Positions 57,471 to 64,000 of a stretch of 64,000 bases of DNA are shown piece by piece. Each line of letters starts with the position of its first letter. The first letter of the stretch is position 1. The translations under genes were made by a program, and so were the position numbers. The notes beneath the pieces were generated by a model. That model saw nothing but the letters and a program-made list of their open reading frames with translations, did no database searches and had not been told where the DNA came from. Source of the stretch: Pseudomonas sp. 8AS (GTDB lineage: Bacteria; Pseudomonadota; Gammaproteobacteria; Pseudomonadales; Pseudomonadaceae); NCBI RefSeq assembly GCF_902506505.1, contig NZ_LR733406.1:682001-746000 (forward strand), written 5' to 3'.

Positions 57471-58364
57471 TCAGGCCGCCTGGCGGCGGCGCAGGTTCAG
57501 CCAGATGTCCAGGCTGTACAGGGCCAGGCCGGCCCAGATGCAGATGAAGGCCAGCAGCTTGCTCGGCTCGAAGTGCTCGCCGAACAGGAAGATCGCCTGC
57601 AGCATCACCAGGGTCGGCGCCAGGTACTGCAGGAAACCCAGGGTGGTGTAGGGCAGGTGCCGCGCGGCGGCGTTGAAGCACAGCAGCGGCACCAGGGTGA
57701 TCGGCCCGGCCGCGATCAGCCACAGCGCCTCGCTGGCGGTCCAGAACGCCGCCTGGGTGCTCATCGCCGAGGGGTGCCAGAGCAGCCAGCCGAGGGCCAG
57801 CGGCAGCAGCAGCCAGGTTTCCACCACCAGGCCGGGCAGGGCGGCGACCGGCGCCTGCTTGCGGATCAGGCCGTAGAAGCCGAAGGTCAGTGCCAGCACC
57901 AGCGACACCCAGGGCAGGCTGCCGACCTGCCACAGCTGCTGCAGCACGCCCAGCGCGGCCAGGCCCACGGCCAGCCACTGCAGGCGGCGCAGGCGTTCGC
58001 CGAGCAGCAGCATGCCGAGCAGCACGTTGATCAGCGGGTTGATGTAGTAGCCCAGGCTGGCTTCGAGCATGCGCCCGTTGTTCACCGCCCACACGTAGAC
58101 CAGCCAGTTGCTGGCGATCAGCAGGCCGCTGAGAGCCAGCACGCCCAGGCGCCTGGGGTTGGCGCGCAGTTCGCGCAGCCAGCCTGGATGCTTCCACAGC
58201 AGCAACAGCACGGCGCCGAACAGGGCCGACCAGATGGCCCGGTGGGCGATGATTTCCATGGCCGGGACGGCCTCGATGGCCTTGAAGTACAGCGGGAACA
58301 GGCCCCAGATGGTGTAGGCGATGATGCCCAGCAGATACCCGCGCCGCGGGTTGGCGGTGGCCAT
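57471..58364 (-). CDS. rarD: RarD (EamA-family) transporter
   Basis: This 297-residue inner-membrane protein has about ten hydrophobic helices arranged as two EamA halves. It begins NPRRGYLLGIIAYTIWGLFPLYFK, shown in part, which is typical of RarD. It ends with an IWAGLALYSLDIWLNLRRR-type tail. AAGGA lies before the ATG. RarD proteins were linked to chloramphenicol sensitivity, but the substrate is unknown. It is convergent with the gcvR-like gene, with the repeat array between them. Confidence 0.92.
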   Translation of the reverse strand: MATANPRRGYLLGIIAYTIWGLFPLYFKAIEAVPAMEIIAHRAIWSALFGAVLLLLWKHPGWLRELRANPRRLGVLALSGLLIASNWLVYVWAVNNGRMLEASLGYYINPLINVLLGMLLLGERLRRLQWLAVGLAALGVLQQLWQVGSLPWVSLVLALTFGFYGLIRKQAPVAALPGLVVETWLLLPLALGWLLWHPSAMSTQAAFWTASEALWLIAAGPITLVPLLCFNAAARHLPYTTLGFLQYLAPTLVMLQAIFLFGEHFEPSKLLAFICIWAGLALYSLDIWLNLRRRQAA

Positions 58365-58487
58365 GGGAAATCCTTGGTTAGGCAGCTAACTAAACCGGCG
58401 ATTCTAGTGCTGAAGGACTAGCTTGTCTGGTCGTTCAGCTTTTTTCGAGCTGTCGCTGCAGCGATTCCCGTCAGGCTTTCTTTACGC

Positions 58488-59468
58488 TCAGGGCTCCGCG
58501 AAGTATTCCTTTTGAGGGATATTCTTCGTCTCGGTGATCTGCCATTTGCCGTCAATTAGCTCTTCGGTATCTATGTGCACGAATTCATTGTGAACACTGC
58601 TAGCGTCCTCGGTGATGCGCCAAACCGGGACAGGTTGGTTGTGTGCCACTTGGTAGCGCTGTCTCTGATGCCAGCAGCAACCGCTCTTGGCGAAAGTTTC
58701 CAGCCGCTGGGCCTGTTCATCTACGCCGAAGAAACCGAGCGTCGACTCGATCAGCGCGCTCAGTGCACGGGAATAGCGGAAGGCTCTGACCCGAGGCTCG
58801 TAGAGGAATACATCGTAGCTGGGCCCGCCATAGGAACCGCGATTGCCGTTCTGCACGGCAAAGTCTTCGGCGCCATCGAAGTTGAAGTCGCCGACATTGA
58901 TAACGCCCTGATAGGCGTACAGCTGTGCCGAATTGACCAGCGGCTGGCCATCGGCACGGCGCGAGAGGAATACGCCAGGCAAAGCGATGACCTGTAACGG
59001 TTTGCTTGAACCCTTTGCCAGCACGGCAAGTCGGCCGCTTCCTTCGCAGATTGCGGCGGCGCAGGGTGCGTCCAGGGCGAGGGAAAAGTCGAAATGTGCC
59101 GAGGCCTCGTTCAGCTGTAGCGCAGCTGTTTCCGGAAAATTCTCGATGGCGTGGGGTAACGAGGCCAGCTCTTCCAGGCGCCAGTCATAGCGATTACGGG
59201 CACAGGCTGCGATGTCTGCCTGGGCGGTGCAGGTCTGGCGGGTTTCCCGCAGCCAGCTGCGTTGTTCCTCCAGCAGCTGGTTGTCCCCCTCGATGCTGAG
59301 CTGACGGGCTCGGCGGAAGGTAGTGGCCAGCTGTTCGTCCATCTTCGATAGCGCCGGGTCGGCACAGATGGCTCGTTCCACGGGATGACTCGCTTGCGCA
59401 CAGTCGAAGCTGGCGGCATCGGCAACCAGCGGGAGCAAACAGGAGAGCAGTAAAGCGTGGCGGGCCAT
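58488..59468 (-). CDS. secreted LprI/XAC2610-like protein
   Basis: This 326-residue protein has a signal peptide (LLLSCLLPLVADAA) and an LprI-type N-terminal domain (about residues 20-100: FDCAQASHPVERAICADPALS, MDEQLATTFRRA). A C-terminal beta domain has a calcium-style loop, GDFNFDGAEDFAVQN. This pairing is seen in XAC2610-like proteins, some of which inhibit lysozyme toxins. A role in envelope defence is an inference. There are six or more Cys residues that can form disulfides. The gene is isolated between rarD and srkA. Confidence 0.8.
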   Translation of the reverse strand: MARHALLLSCLLPLVADAASFDCAQASHPVERAICADPALSKMDEQLATTFRRARQLSIEGDNQLLEEQRSWLRETRQTCTAQADIAACARNRYDWRLEELASLPHAIENFPETAALQLNEASAHFDFSLALDAPCAAAICEGSGRLAVLAKGSSKPLQVIALPGVFLSRRADGQPLVNSAQLYAYQGVINVGDFNFDGAEDFAVQNGNRGSYGGPSYDVFLYEPRVRAFRYSRALSALIESTLGFFGVDEQAQRLETFAKSGCCWHQRQRYQVAHNQPVPVWRITEDASSVHNEFVHIDTEELIDGKWQITETKNIPQKEYFAEP

Positions 59469-59518
59469 GGACGAGTCCTTGTCGGGCGGCTGAAATCCTT
59501 GTCAGTCTGCCTTGCGGC

Positions 59519-60493
59519 TCAGAACAACCGCAACGGCTCTTCATCGAGTGCCGCCAGCTGTTCGCGCAGCATGAGGATCTGCTCGCCCCAGTAGCGCTCG
59601 TTGGCGAACCAGGGGAAGGCCCGGGGGAAGGCCGGGTCGTCCCAGCGCCGGGCGATCCAGGCGCTGTGGTGCATCAGGCGCAGGGCGCGCAGGCCTTCGA
59701 TCAGCGGCAGCTCGCGGCTGGCGAAGTCGTGGAACTCGTTGTAGCCGTCGACCAGTTCGGCCAACTGGCCGAGGCGCTCGTGGCGTTCGCCGGCGAGCAT
59801 CATCCAGATGTCCTGCACGGCCGGGCCCATGCGGCAGTCGTCGAGGTCGACGATATGGAAGCTGTCGTCGCGGCACAGCAGGTTGCCCGGGTGGCAGTCG
59901 CCGTGCAGGCGGATCGGCGTATGGCGCACGCTGGCGAACAGCTGGTCGAGGCGCTTGAGCAGGTCGCGTGCCACCGACTCGTAGGCCGGCAGCAGGCTGC
60001 GCGGGATGAAGTTGCCGTCGAGCAGGGTGGCCAGCGAGTCGTGGCCGAAGTTCTGCACGCCGAGCGCCTCGCGGTGGGCGAACGGGCGGCTGGCGCCTAC
60101 CGCGTGCAGGCGCCCGAGCAGCTGGCCGAGGCGATACAGCTGGTCCAGGTTGCCCGGCTCCGGGGCGCGGCCGCCGCGGCGCGGGAACAGGGCGAAGCGA
60201 AAGCCGGCGTGCTCGAACAGGGTTTCGCCGCCCTGCACCAGGGGCGCCACCACCGGGACCTCGCAGTCGGCCAGCTCGGCGCTGAAGGCATGCTCCTCGC
60301 GGATCGCCGCATCGCTCCAGCGCCCCGGCCGGTAGAACTTGGCGATCAGCGGCGTGTCGTCCTCGATGCCGACCTGGTAGACGCGGTTCTCGTAGCTGTT
60401 CAGCGCCAGCACGCGGGCGTCGCTGAGGTAGCCGAGGCTCTCCACGGCATCCAGCACCAGGTCGGGGGTGAGGGTGGCAAAGGGATGGGACAT
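59519..60493 (-). CDS. srkA: stress response kinase SrkA (YihE)
   Basis: This 324-residue APH-fold kinase starts at MSHPFATLTP. It has the nucleotide-binding N-lobe (VGIEDDTPLIAKFYRPGRW) and the catalytic HGDCHPGNLLC with the metal-binding VDLDDCRMGP. SrkA phosphorylates Ser/Thr and protects from stress-induced death in E. coli. A 24-codon extension upstream (to 60565) has no start context and is rejected. modB lies 52 bp upstream on the same strand. Confidence 0.93.
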   Translation of the reverse strand: MSHPFATLTPDLVLDAVESLGYLSDARVLALNSYENRVYQVGIEDDTPLIAKFYRPGRWSDAAIREEHAFSAELADCEVPVVAPLVQGGETLFEHAGFRFALFPRRGGRAPEPGNLDQLYRLGQLLGRLHAVGASRPFAHREALGVQNFGHDSLATLLDGNFIPRSLLPAYESVARDLLKRLDQLFASVRHTPIRLHGDCHPGNLLCRDDSFHIVDLDDCRMGPAVQDIWMMLAGERHERLGQLAELVDGYNEFHDFASRELPLIEGLRALRLMHHSAWIARRWDDPAFPRAFPWFANERYWGEQILMLREQLAALDEEPLRLF

Positions 60494-60545
60494 GGGCGGC
60501 TCCGTTCGGTGGGCGCCTAGTCTAGCCCTATTGGCCGGGAACGGT

Positions 60546-61235
60546 TCAGGTGCGCAGCGCCGCACTGCGCCGTGGGTCGCCGAGGCCGTAGACCAGCAGC
60601 AACAGGAGGAACGACAGCCCCAGCAGGCAGGCGGCCAGGCGGTGGGCCTCGCCGTAGCGCAGCGCTTCGACGTGCTGGAACAGGGCGATGGAGACCACCT
60701 GGGTTTCGCCGGGGATGCTGCCGCCGAGCATCATCACCACGCCGAATTCGCCGAGGGTGTGGGCGAAGCCGAGCGTCGCGGCGACCAGCAGGCCGCGGCG
60801 CAGCAGCGGCATGATCACCCAGCGCAGGCGCTCCCAGCGATTGGCGCCGAGGCTGGCGGCGGCCTCCAGCAGGCTCGCCGGGATCTCGCGGAAGGCCACG
60901 GTCAGCGGCTGCACCACGAAGGGCAGCGAGTAGATCACCGAGCCCAGCACCAGGCCGCTGAAGCTGAAGGCCAGGCCGTGCCCGGTGAGCCACTGCCAGC
61001 CGGCGCCGAGCTGGGTCTGCGGGGCGAACAGCACCAGCAGGTAGAAGCCCAGCACGGTCGGTGGCAGTACCAGTGGCAAGGCCAGCACGGCGTCCAGCAC
61101 CTGGCGCAGGCGTGTTTGCCGGCGCACGCGCCAGGCCGCCAGCGGCACGCCGATCAGCAGCAGCAGGGCGGTGGACACCGCGGCCAGGCGCAGGGTGATC
61201 GCCAGGGCCTGCCAGTCGTTGTCACTCAGCAGCAC
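60546..61235 (-). CDS. modB: molybdate ABC transporter permease ModB
   Basis: This 229-residue inner-membrane permease starts with a GTG, with GAGG six bases upstream. It has five to six helices and the cytoplasmic EAA loop ASLLEAAASLGANRWERLRWV, shown in part, that docks the ATPase. It overlaps modA by 14 bp. The gene for the ATPase ModC, which normally follows, is absent: only 52 bp separate modB from srkA. Confidence 0.92.
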   Translation of the reverse strand: MLLSDNDWQALAITLRLAAVSTALLLLIGVPLAAWRVRRQTRLRQVLDAVLALPLVLPPTVLGFYLLVLFAPQTQLGAGWQWLTGHGLAFSFSGLVLGSVIYSLPFVVQPLTVAFREIPASLLEAAASLGANRWERLRWVIMPLLRRGLLVAATLGFAHTLGEFGVVMMLGGSIPGETQVVSIALFQHVEALRYGEAHRLAACLLGLSFLLLLLVYGLGDPRRSAALRT

Positions 61236-61965
61236 AGTCGGCCTCGCCGGGCAGGGCGTAGCCCGCGGATTTCAGGGTGGCGTGGTGGGCGTCGAAGAAC
61301 GCCAGGAAGGCCTCGGCGTTCGCCTGGCGCTCGCCCCTGGCCAGCAGTACCCGCTTCTGTACCAGCGGCTCGTAGAGGGCGGCGTCGACCAGGCGGTACT
61401 GGGCGGCCGGAATCCCGGCCGCGGTCAGCTGGCTGAGGGCGACGAAGCCGCCGGGGGCGTGCCCGCTGTCGACGAACTGGAAGGCCTGGCCGATGTCCTG
61501 GCCGTAGACCAGCCGCGCCTGCAGCTGCGACCACTGGCCGCTGCGCTGCAGGGCCTGCTGCGCGGCCTTGCCGTAGGGCGCGGTGGCCGGTTGGGCGAGG
61601 GCGATCTTGCCGGCGGGCAGGGCGTCCAGTTTGGGCGTGCTCTTGGGCGTCCAGAGTGCCAGGCGGCCGCAGGCATAGGTGCGCACGGCGCTGCCGGTGC
61701 CTGCGGCGGCCAGCTGCTCCGGGCGCTCGGCATCGGCCGAATAGAACAGGTCGAAGGGCGCGCCGCGGCGGATCTGTTCGAAGAAGGCCCCGCTGGAGCC
61801 GCCGATCACCTGCACCGGGTTGCCGCCCTGTTGCTGGTATTGCGCGGCGATTCGTTCCATCACCGGCAGCAGGTTGGCGGCCACGGCGATGCGCACGGGT
61901 TCGGCCGCCGCCAGGCTGGTGCTGGCGAGCAGGGCAAGGAGCGGGAAGACGAGCGGCAGGCGCAT
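61222..61965 (-). CDS. modA: molybdate-binding periplasmic protein ModA
   Basis: This 247-residue protein has a signal peptide (LVFPLLALLASTSLAAAE). Type 2 solute-binding features include VRIAVAANLLPVMERIA, GGSSGAFFEQIRRGAPFDLFYSAD in part, and TAPYGKAAQ for the oxyanion pocket. These residues fit the molybdate/tungstate-binding ModA family. It is the first gene of the modAB pair. The start at 61965 has only a weak ribosome site. Confidence 0.92.
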   Translation of the reverse strand: MRLPLVFPLLALLASTSLAAAEPVRIAVAANLLPVMERIAAQYQQQGGNPVQVIGGSSGAFFEQIRRGAPFDLFYSADAERPEQLAAAGTGSAVRTYACGRLALWTPKSTPKLDALPAGKIALAQPATAPYGKAAQQALQRSGQWSQLQARLVYGQDIGQAFQFVDSGHAPGGFVALSQLTAAGIPAAQYRLVDAALYEPLVQKRVLLARGERQANAEAFLAFFDAHHATLKSAGYALPGEADCAAE

Positions 61966-62051
61966 GCGGCTGATCCGGGCCAGTGAATGAGGAGGCCGAG
62001 AGTAGCGGACAACCGCTACGGCCGGCTATCGGCAAGCCGGCGCCGGGCGGG

Positions 62052-62786
62052 TCAGTCGCCGGGCTTGGGCGTGCGCGCCAGGCAGTAGATGTCCACCCGC
62101 GCCGCGCCGGCCTGGCGCAGCAGGCGGGCGATGGCGGCGGCGGTGGCGCCGGTGGTCAGCACGTCGTCGACCAGGGCGATATGCCGCCCCGTCAGCTCGG
62201 CGCTGGCATGCAGCGCAAAAGCCCGGCGCAGGTTGCGCTTGCGCGCGGCGGCGTCCAGCTCCTGCTGGTGCGCACCTTCCAGCGGGCGCAGTAGCCAGTG
62301 GTTCTGCACCGGCAGGCGCAGTTCTGCGCCCAACCAGCCGGCGAGCATCCCGGCCTGGTTGAAGCCACGTTGGCGCAGGCGCTTGCGCCCCAGCGGCACC
62401 GGCAGCAGCAGGTCGGGGCGCGGCAGGCCTTCGCCATAGGCATGCAGCAGATGATGTGACAGCAGGCCGGCCAGCAGGCGTCCCATGGGCCACTGTGCCT
62501 GGTGCTTGAAGCGGGTGATCAGGCTGTCGACCGGGAAGGCGTAGCGCCATGGCGCCTCGACCCGGGCGAAGGGCGGCGGGCGCTTGAGGCATTCGCCGCA
62601 GACCAGCCCGGCGGCCGGCAGCGGCAGGGCGCAGACCTGGCAGTGCCCGCCGAGCCAGGGCAGCTCGCCCTCGCAGGCGCTGCACAGGCTGTGCTGGGTG
62701 TCGGCCGTTTCGTCGCAGAGCAGGCAGATTTGTTTGTTTTTTGTCCAGATGTAAACCTGGTTATCCTGGTGTGGTTGACAGCGCAT
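62052..62786 (-). CDS. comF: ComF-family phosphoribosyltransferase-like protein
   Basis: This 244-residue protein has an N-terminal zinc finger (CLLC, CSAC, CQVC, CGEC) and a phosphoribosyltransferase domain with LVDDVLTTGATAAA. ComF helps DNA uptake in competent bacteria. A role in Pseudomonas is less clear. Its first 12 codons lie over the BirA-type operator of bioB, and the N-terminus MRCQPHQDNQVYIW is unlike a signal peptide. A downstream start is possible but no better ATG is visible. Confidence 0.88.
   Translation of the reverse strand: MRCQPHQDNQVYIWTKNKQICLLCDETADTQHSLCSACEGELPWLGGHCQVCALPLPAAGLVCGECLKRPPPFARVEAPWRYAFPVDSLITRFKHQAQWPMGRLLAGLLSHHLLHAYGEGLPRPDLLLPVPLGRKRLRQRGFNQAGMLAGWLGAELRLPVQNHWLLRPLEGAHQQELDAAARKRNLRRAFALHASAELTGRHIALVDDVLTTGATAAAIARLLRQAGAARVDIYCLARTPKPGD
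62749..62781. promoter_or_regulatory. bioB: BirA-type biotin operator before bioB
   Basis: ATGTAAACC (62749-62757) and GGTTGACAG (62773-62781) are separated by 15 bp. They match the BirA half-sites WTGTMAACC and GGTTWACAW, the right half with changes at two positions. A perfect TTGACA (62775-62780) overlaps the right half. The bioB ATG lies 78 bp downstream. Confidence 0.8.
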
Positions 62787-62858
62787 GGTCCTTCCCTGAC
62801 GATGCCGAACAGCCGTGTTGCGACCAGCCTAGCAGCCAACGAATAAGGAATACCCCCG

Positions 62859-63917
62859 ATGAGTGCCAGCATTTCTTCCGTCACCCGCCACGACTGGAGC
62901 CTCGCCGAGGTCAAGGCACTGTTCCAGCAGCCGTTCAACGACCTGCTGTTCCAGGCCCAGACCGTGCACCGCGCGCATTTCGACCCTAACCGCGTGCAGG
63001 TCTCGACCCTGCTGTCGATCAAGACCGGCGCCTGCCCGGAAGACTGCAAGTACTGCCCGCAGTCCGGCCACTACAACACCGGCCTGGACAAGGAAAAGCT
63101 GATGGAAGTGCAGAAGGTGCTGGAGGCCGCCGCCGAGGCCAAGGCCATCGGCTCCACCCGCTTCTGCATGGGCGCGGCGTGGAAGCACCCGTCGGCCAAG
63201 GACATGCCCTACGTGCTGAAGATGGTCGAGGGCGTGAAGAAGCTCGGCCTGGAAACCTGCATGACCCTGGGCAAGCTCGACCAGGAGCAGACCCGCGCCC
63301 TGGCCGAGGCCGGCCTCGACTACTACAACCACAACCTGGACACCTCGCCGGAGTTCTACGGCAATATCATCACCACCCGCACCTACTCCGAGCGCCTGCA
63401 GACCCTGGCCTACGTGCGCGAGGCGGGGATGAAGATCTGCTCCGGCGGCATCCTCGGCATGGGCGAGTCGCTGGACGACCGCGCGGGCCTGCTGATCCAG
63501 CTGGCCAACCTGCCGGAACACCCGGAAAGCGTGCCGATCAACATGCTGGTCAAGGTCAAGGGCACGCCGCTGGCCGAGGAGCAGGACGTCGACCCGTTCG
63601 ACTTCATCCGCATGCTCGCCGTGGCGCGGATCATGATGCCGAAATCCCATGTGCGCCTGTCCGCCGGGCGCGAGGCGATGAACGAGCAGATGCAGGCCCT
63701 GGCCTTCATGGCCGGCGCCAACTCGATCTTCTACGGCGAGAAGCTGCTGACCACCAAGAACCCGCAGGCCGACAAGGACATGCAGCTGTTCAAGCGCCTT
63801 GGCATCAAGCCCGAGGAGCGCGAGGAGCACGCCGACGAAGTGCACCAGGCCGCCATCGAGCAGGCCCTGGTCGAGCAGCGCGATTCCAAGCTGTTCTACG
63901 ACGCCACTTCGGCCTGA
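62859..63917 (+). CDS. bioB: biotin synthase
   Basis: This 352-residue radical SAM enzyme converts dethiobiotin to biotin. The SAM cluster Cys residues are C59, C63 and C66 in CPEDCKYC. The later segments [20 protein letters not shown] and [12 protein letters not shown] carry the second-cluster and substrate ligands. AAGGAA precedes the ATG. The other bio genes are not in the window; bioB usually heads the operon, so they may lie beyond the right edge. Confidence 0.97.
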   Translation: MSASISSVTRHDWSLAEVKALFQQPFNDLLFQAQTVHRAHFDPNRVQVSTLLSIKTGACPEDCKYCPQSGHYNTGLDKEKLMEVQKVLEAAAEAKAIGSTRFCMGAAWKHPSAKDMPYVLKMVEGVKKLGLETCMTLGKLDQEQTRALAEAGLDYYNHNLDTSPEFYGNIITTRTYSERLQTLAYVREAGMKICSGGILGMGESLDDRAGLLIQLANLPEHPESVPINMLVKVKGTPLAEEQDVDPFDFIRMLAVARIMMPKSHVRLSAGREAMNEQMQALAFMAGANSIFYGEKLLTTKNPQADKDMQLFKRLGIKPEEREEHADEVHQAAIEQALVEQRDSKLFYDATSA

Positions 63918-63927
63918 TTCTTTTTGT

Positions 63928-63988
63928 GTAGGCGCCCGCTTGCCGGCGATTGGTCGAGTCGACGGATCGCCAGCAAGCGGGCGCCTAC
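63928..63988. repeat. REP-like palindrome after bioB
   Basis: GTAGGCGCCCGCTTGCCGGC and GCCAGCAAGCGGGCGCCTAC form long inverted arms around a short spacer. The core GCTTGCxGGCGAT is shared with the element at 19062-19123. Confidence 0.82.
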
Positions 63989-64000
63989 CGGGTATTGCGC

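Noticed and set aside
56710..58197. A 495-codon minus-strand frame across the repeat array and rarD
   Set aside because: The repeats are read in different frames in different units, so coding selection is absent. The rest is out of frame with rarD.

Overview
The window is about 66% G+C by eye and carries a dense, single-copy housekeeping gene set typical of Pseudomonas sensu lato (gammaproteobacteria). Gene order matches two P. aeruginosa neighbourhoods as I remember them: gspE-like/CYTH-CHAD/DUF47/pit/argE/argA/gshA/thioesterase/tex/ompR(amgR)/envZ(amgS), and metK/ArsR-methyltransferase/tkt/epd/pgk/fba. A third block runs yccS/dbpA/creBC/creD/GST/glcB/GNAT/ACT/rarD/srkA/comF/bioB. The blocks are joined differently from PAO1, so a relative such as the alcaligenes/mendocina/resinovorans groups is more likely than P. 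aeruginosa itself. I found no tRNA, rRNA, CRISPR array, prophage or intact insertion sequence.

Layout. 1-7.1 kb: nfeD (cut by the left edge)/stomatin pair, two divergent murein L,D-transpeptidase-type genes, a periplasmic-sensor diguanylate cyclase and an orphan GspE/PilB ATPase. 7.1-10.6 kb: CYTH-CHAD, DUF47 and Pit, a phosphate/polyphosphate group. 10.6-15.2 kb: argE, a six-codon Arg-rich leader candidate, argA, a small RMF-like protein and gshA. 15.4-20.5 kb: thioesterase, tex, ompR, envZ. 20.6-28.4 kb: metK and an ArsR-methyltransferase regulator divergent from tkt-epd-pgk-fba across a 30-bp palindrome. 28.5-31.5 kb: an accessory pocket with a lipoprotein, a PAAR-metallopeptidase (type VI effector-like), an overlapping secreted partner and a YgjP-like protein. 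31.7-41 kb: signalling and membrane genes, including a cNMP-rhodanese hybrid, a Gre-like factor and two more GGDEF proteins. 41-47.3 kb: dbpA, creBC, a CBS protein, creD. 47.3-53.2 kb: a 140-bp MITE-like element, GST, exonuclease, a DUF294/CBS/cNMP protein, LysR and nitronate monooxygenase. 53.3-58.4 kb: glcB, GNAT, a GcvR-like protein, an 0.8-kb non-coding repeat array and rarD. 58.5-64 kb: an LprI-like protein, srkA, modBA without modC, comF and bioB.

The most unusual feature is at 56651-57440. Three tandem imperfect units of about 265-290 bp hold five perfect DnaA boxes (TTATCCACA) in one orientation. They also hold three TTGTGCACAA palindromes and A-tracts at conserved offsets. A single copy of the core motif lies 25 kb away at 31519. 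This looks like a DnaA-binding or titration locus, or a dispersed repeat built on DnaA boxes. The second notable item is the MLLRRR micro-ORF with a good ribosome binding site and a hairpin in front of argA, which resembles an arginine attenuator.

Functional links: argE and argA act in arginine synthesis. pit, DUF47 and CHAD genes act in phosphate handling. tkt-epd-pgk-fba form a pentose/glycolysis and PLP-precursor operon. creBC and creD form one regulon. A BirA-type operator sits before bioB.
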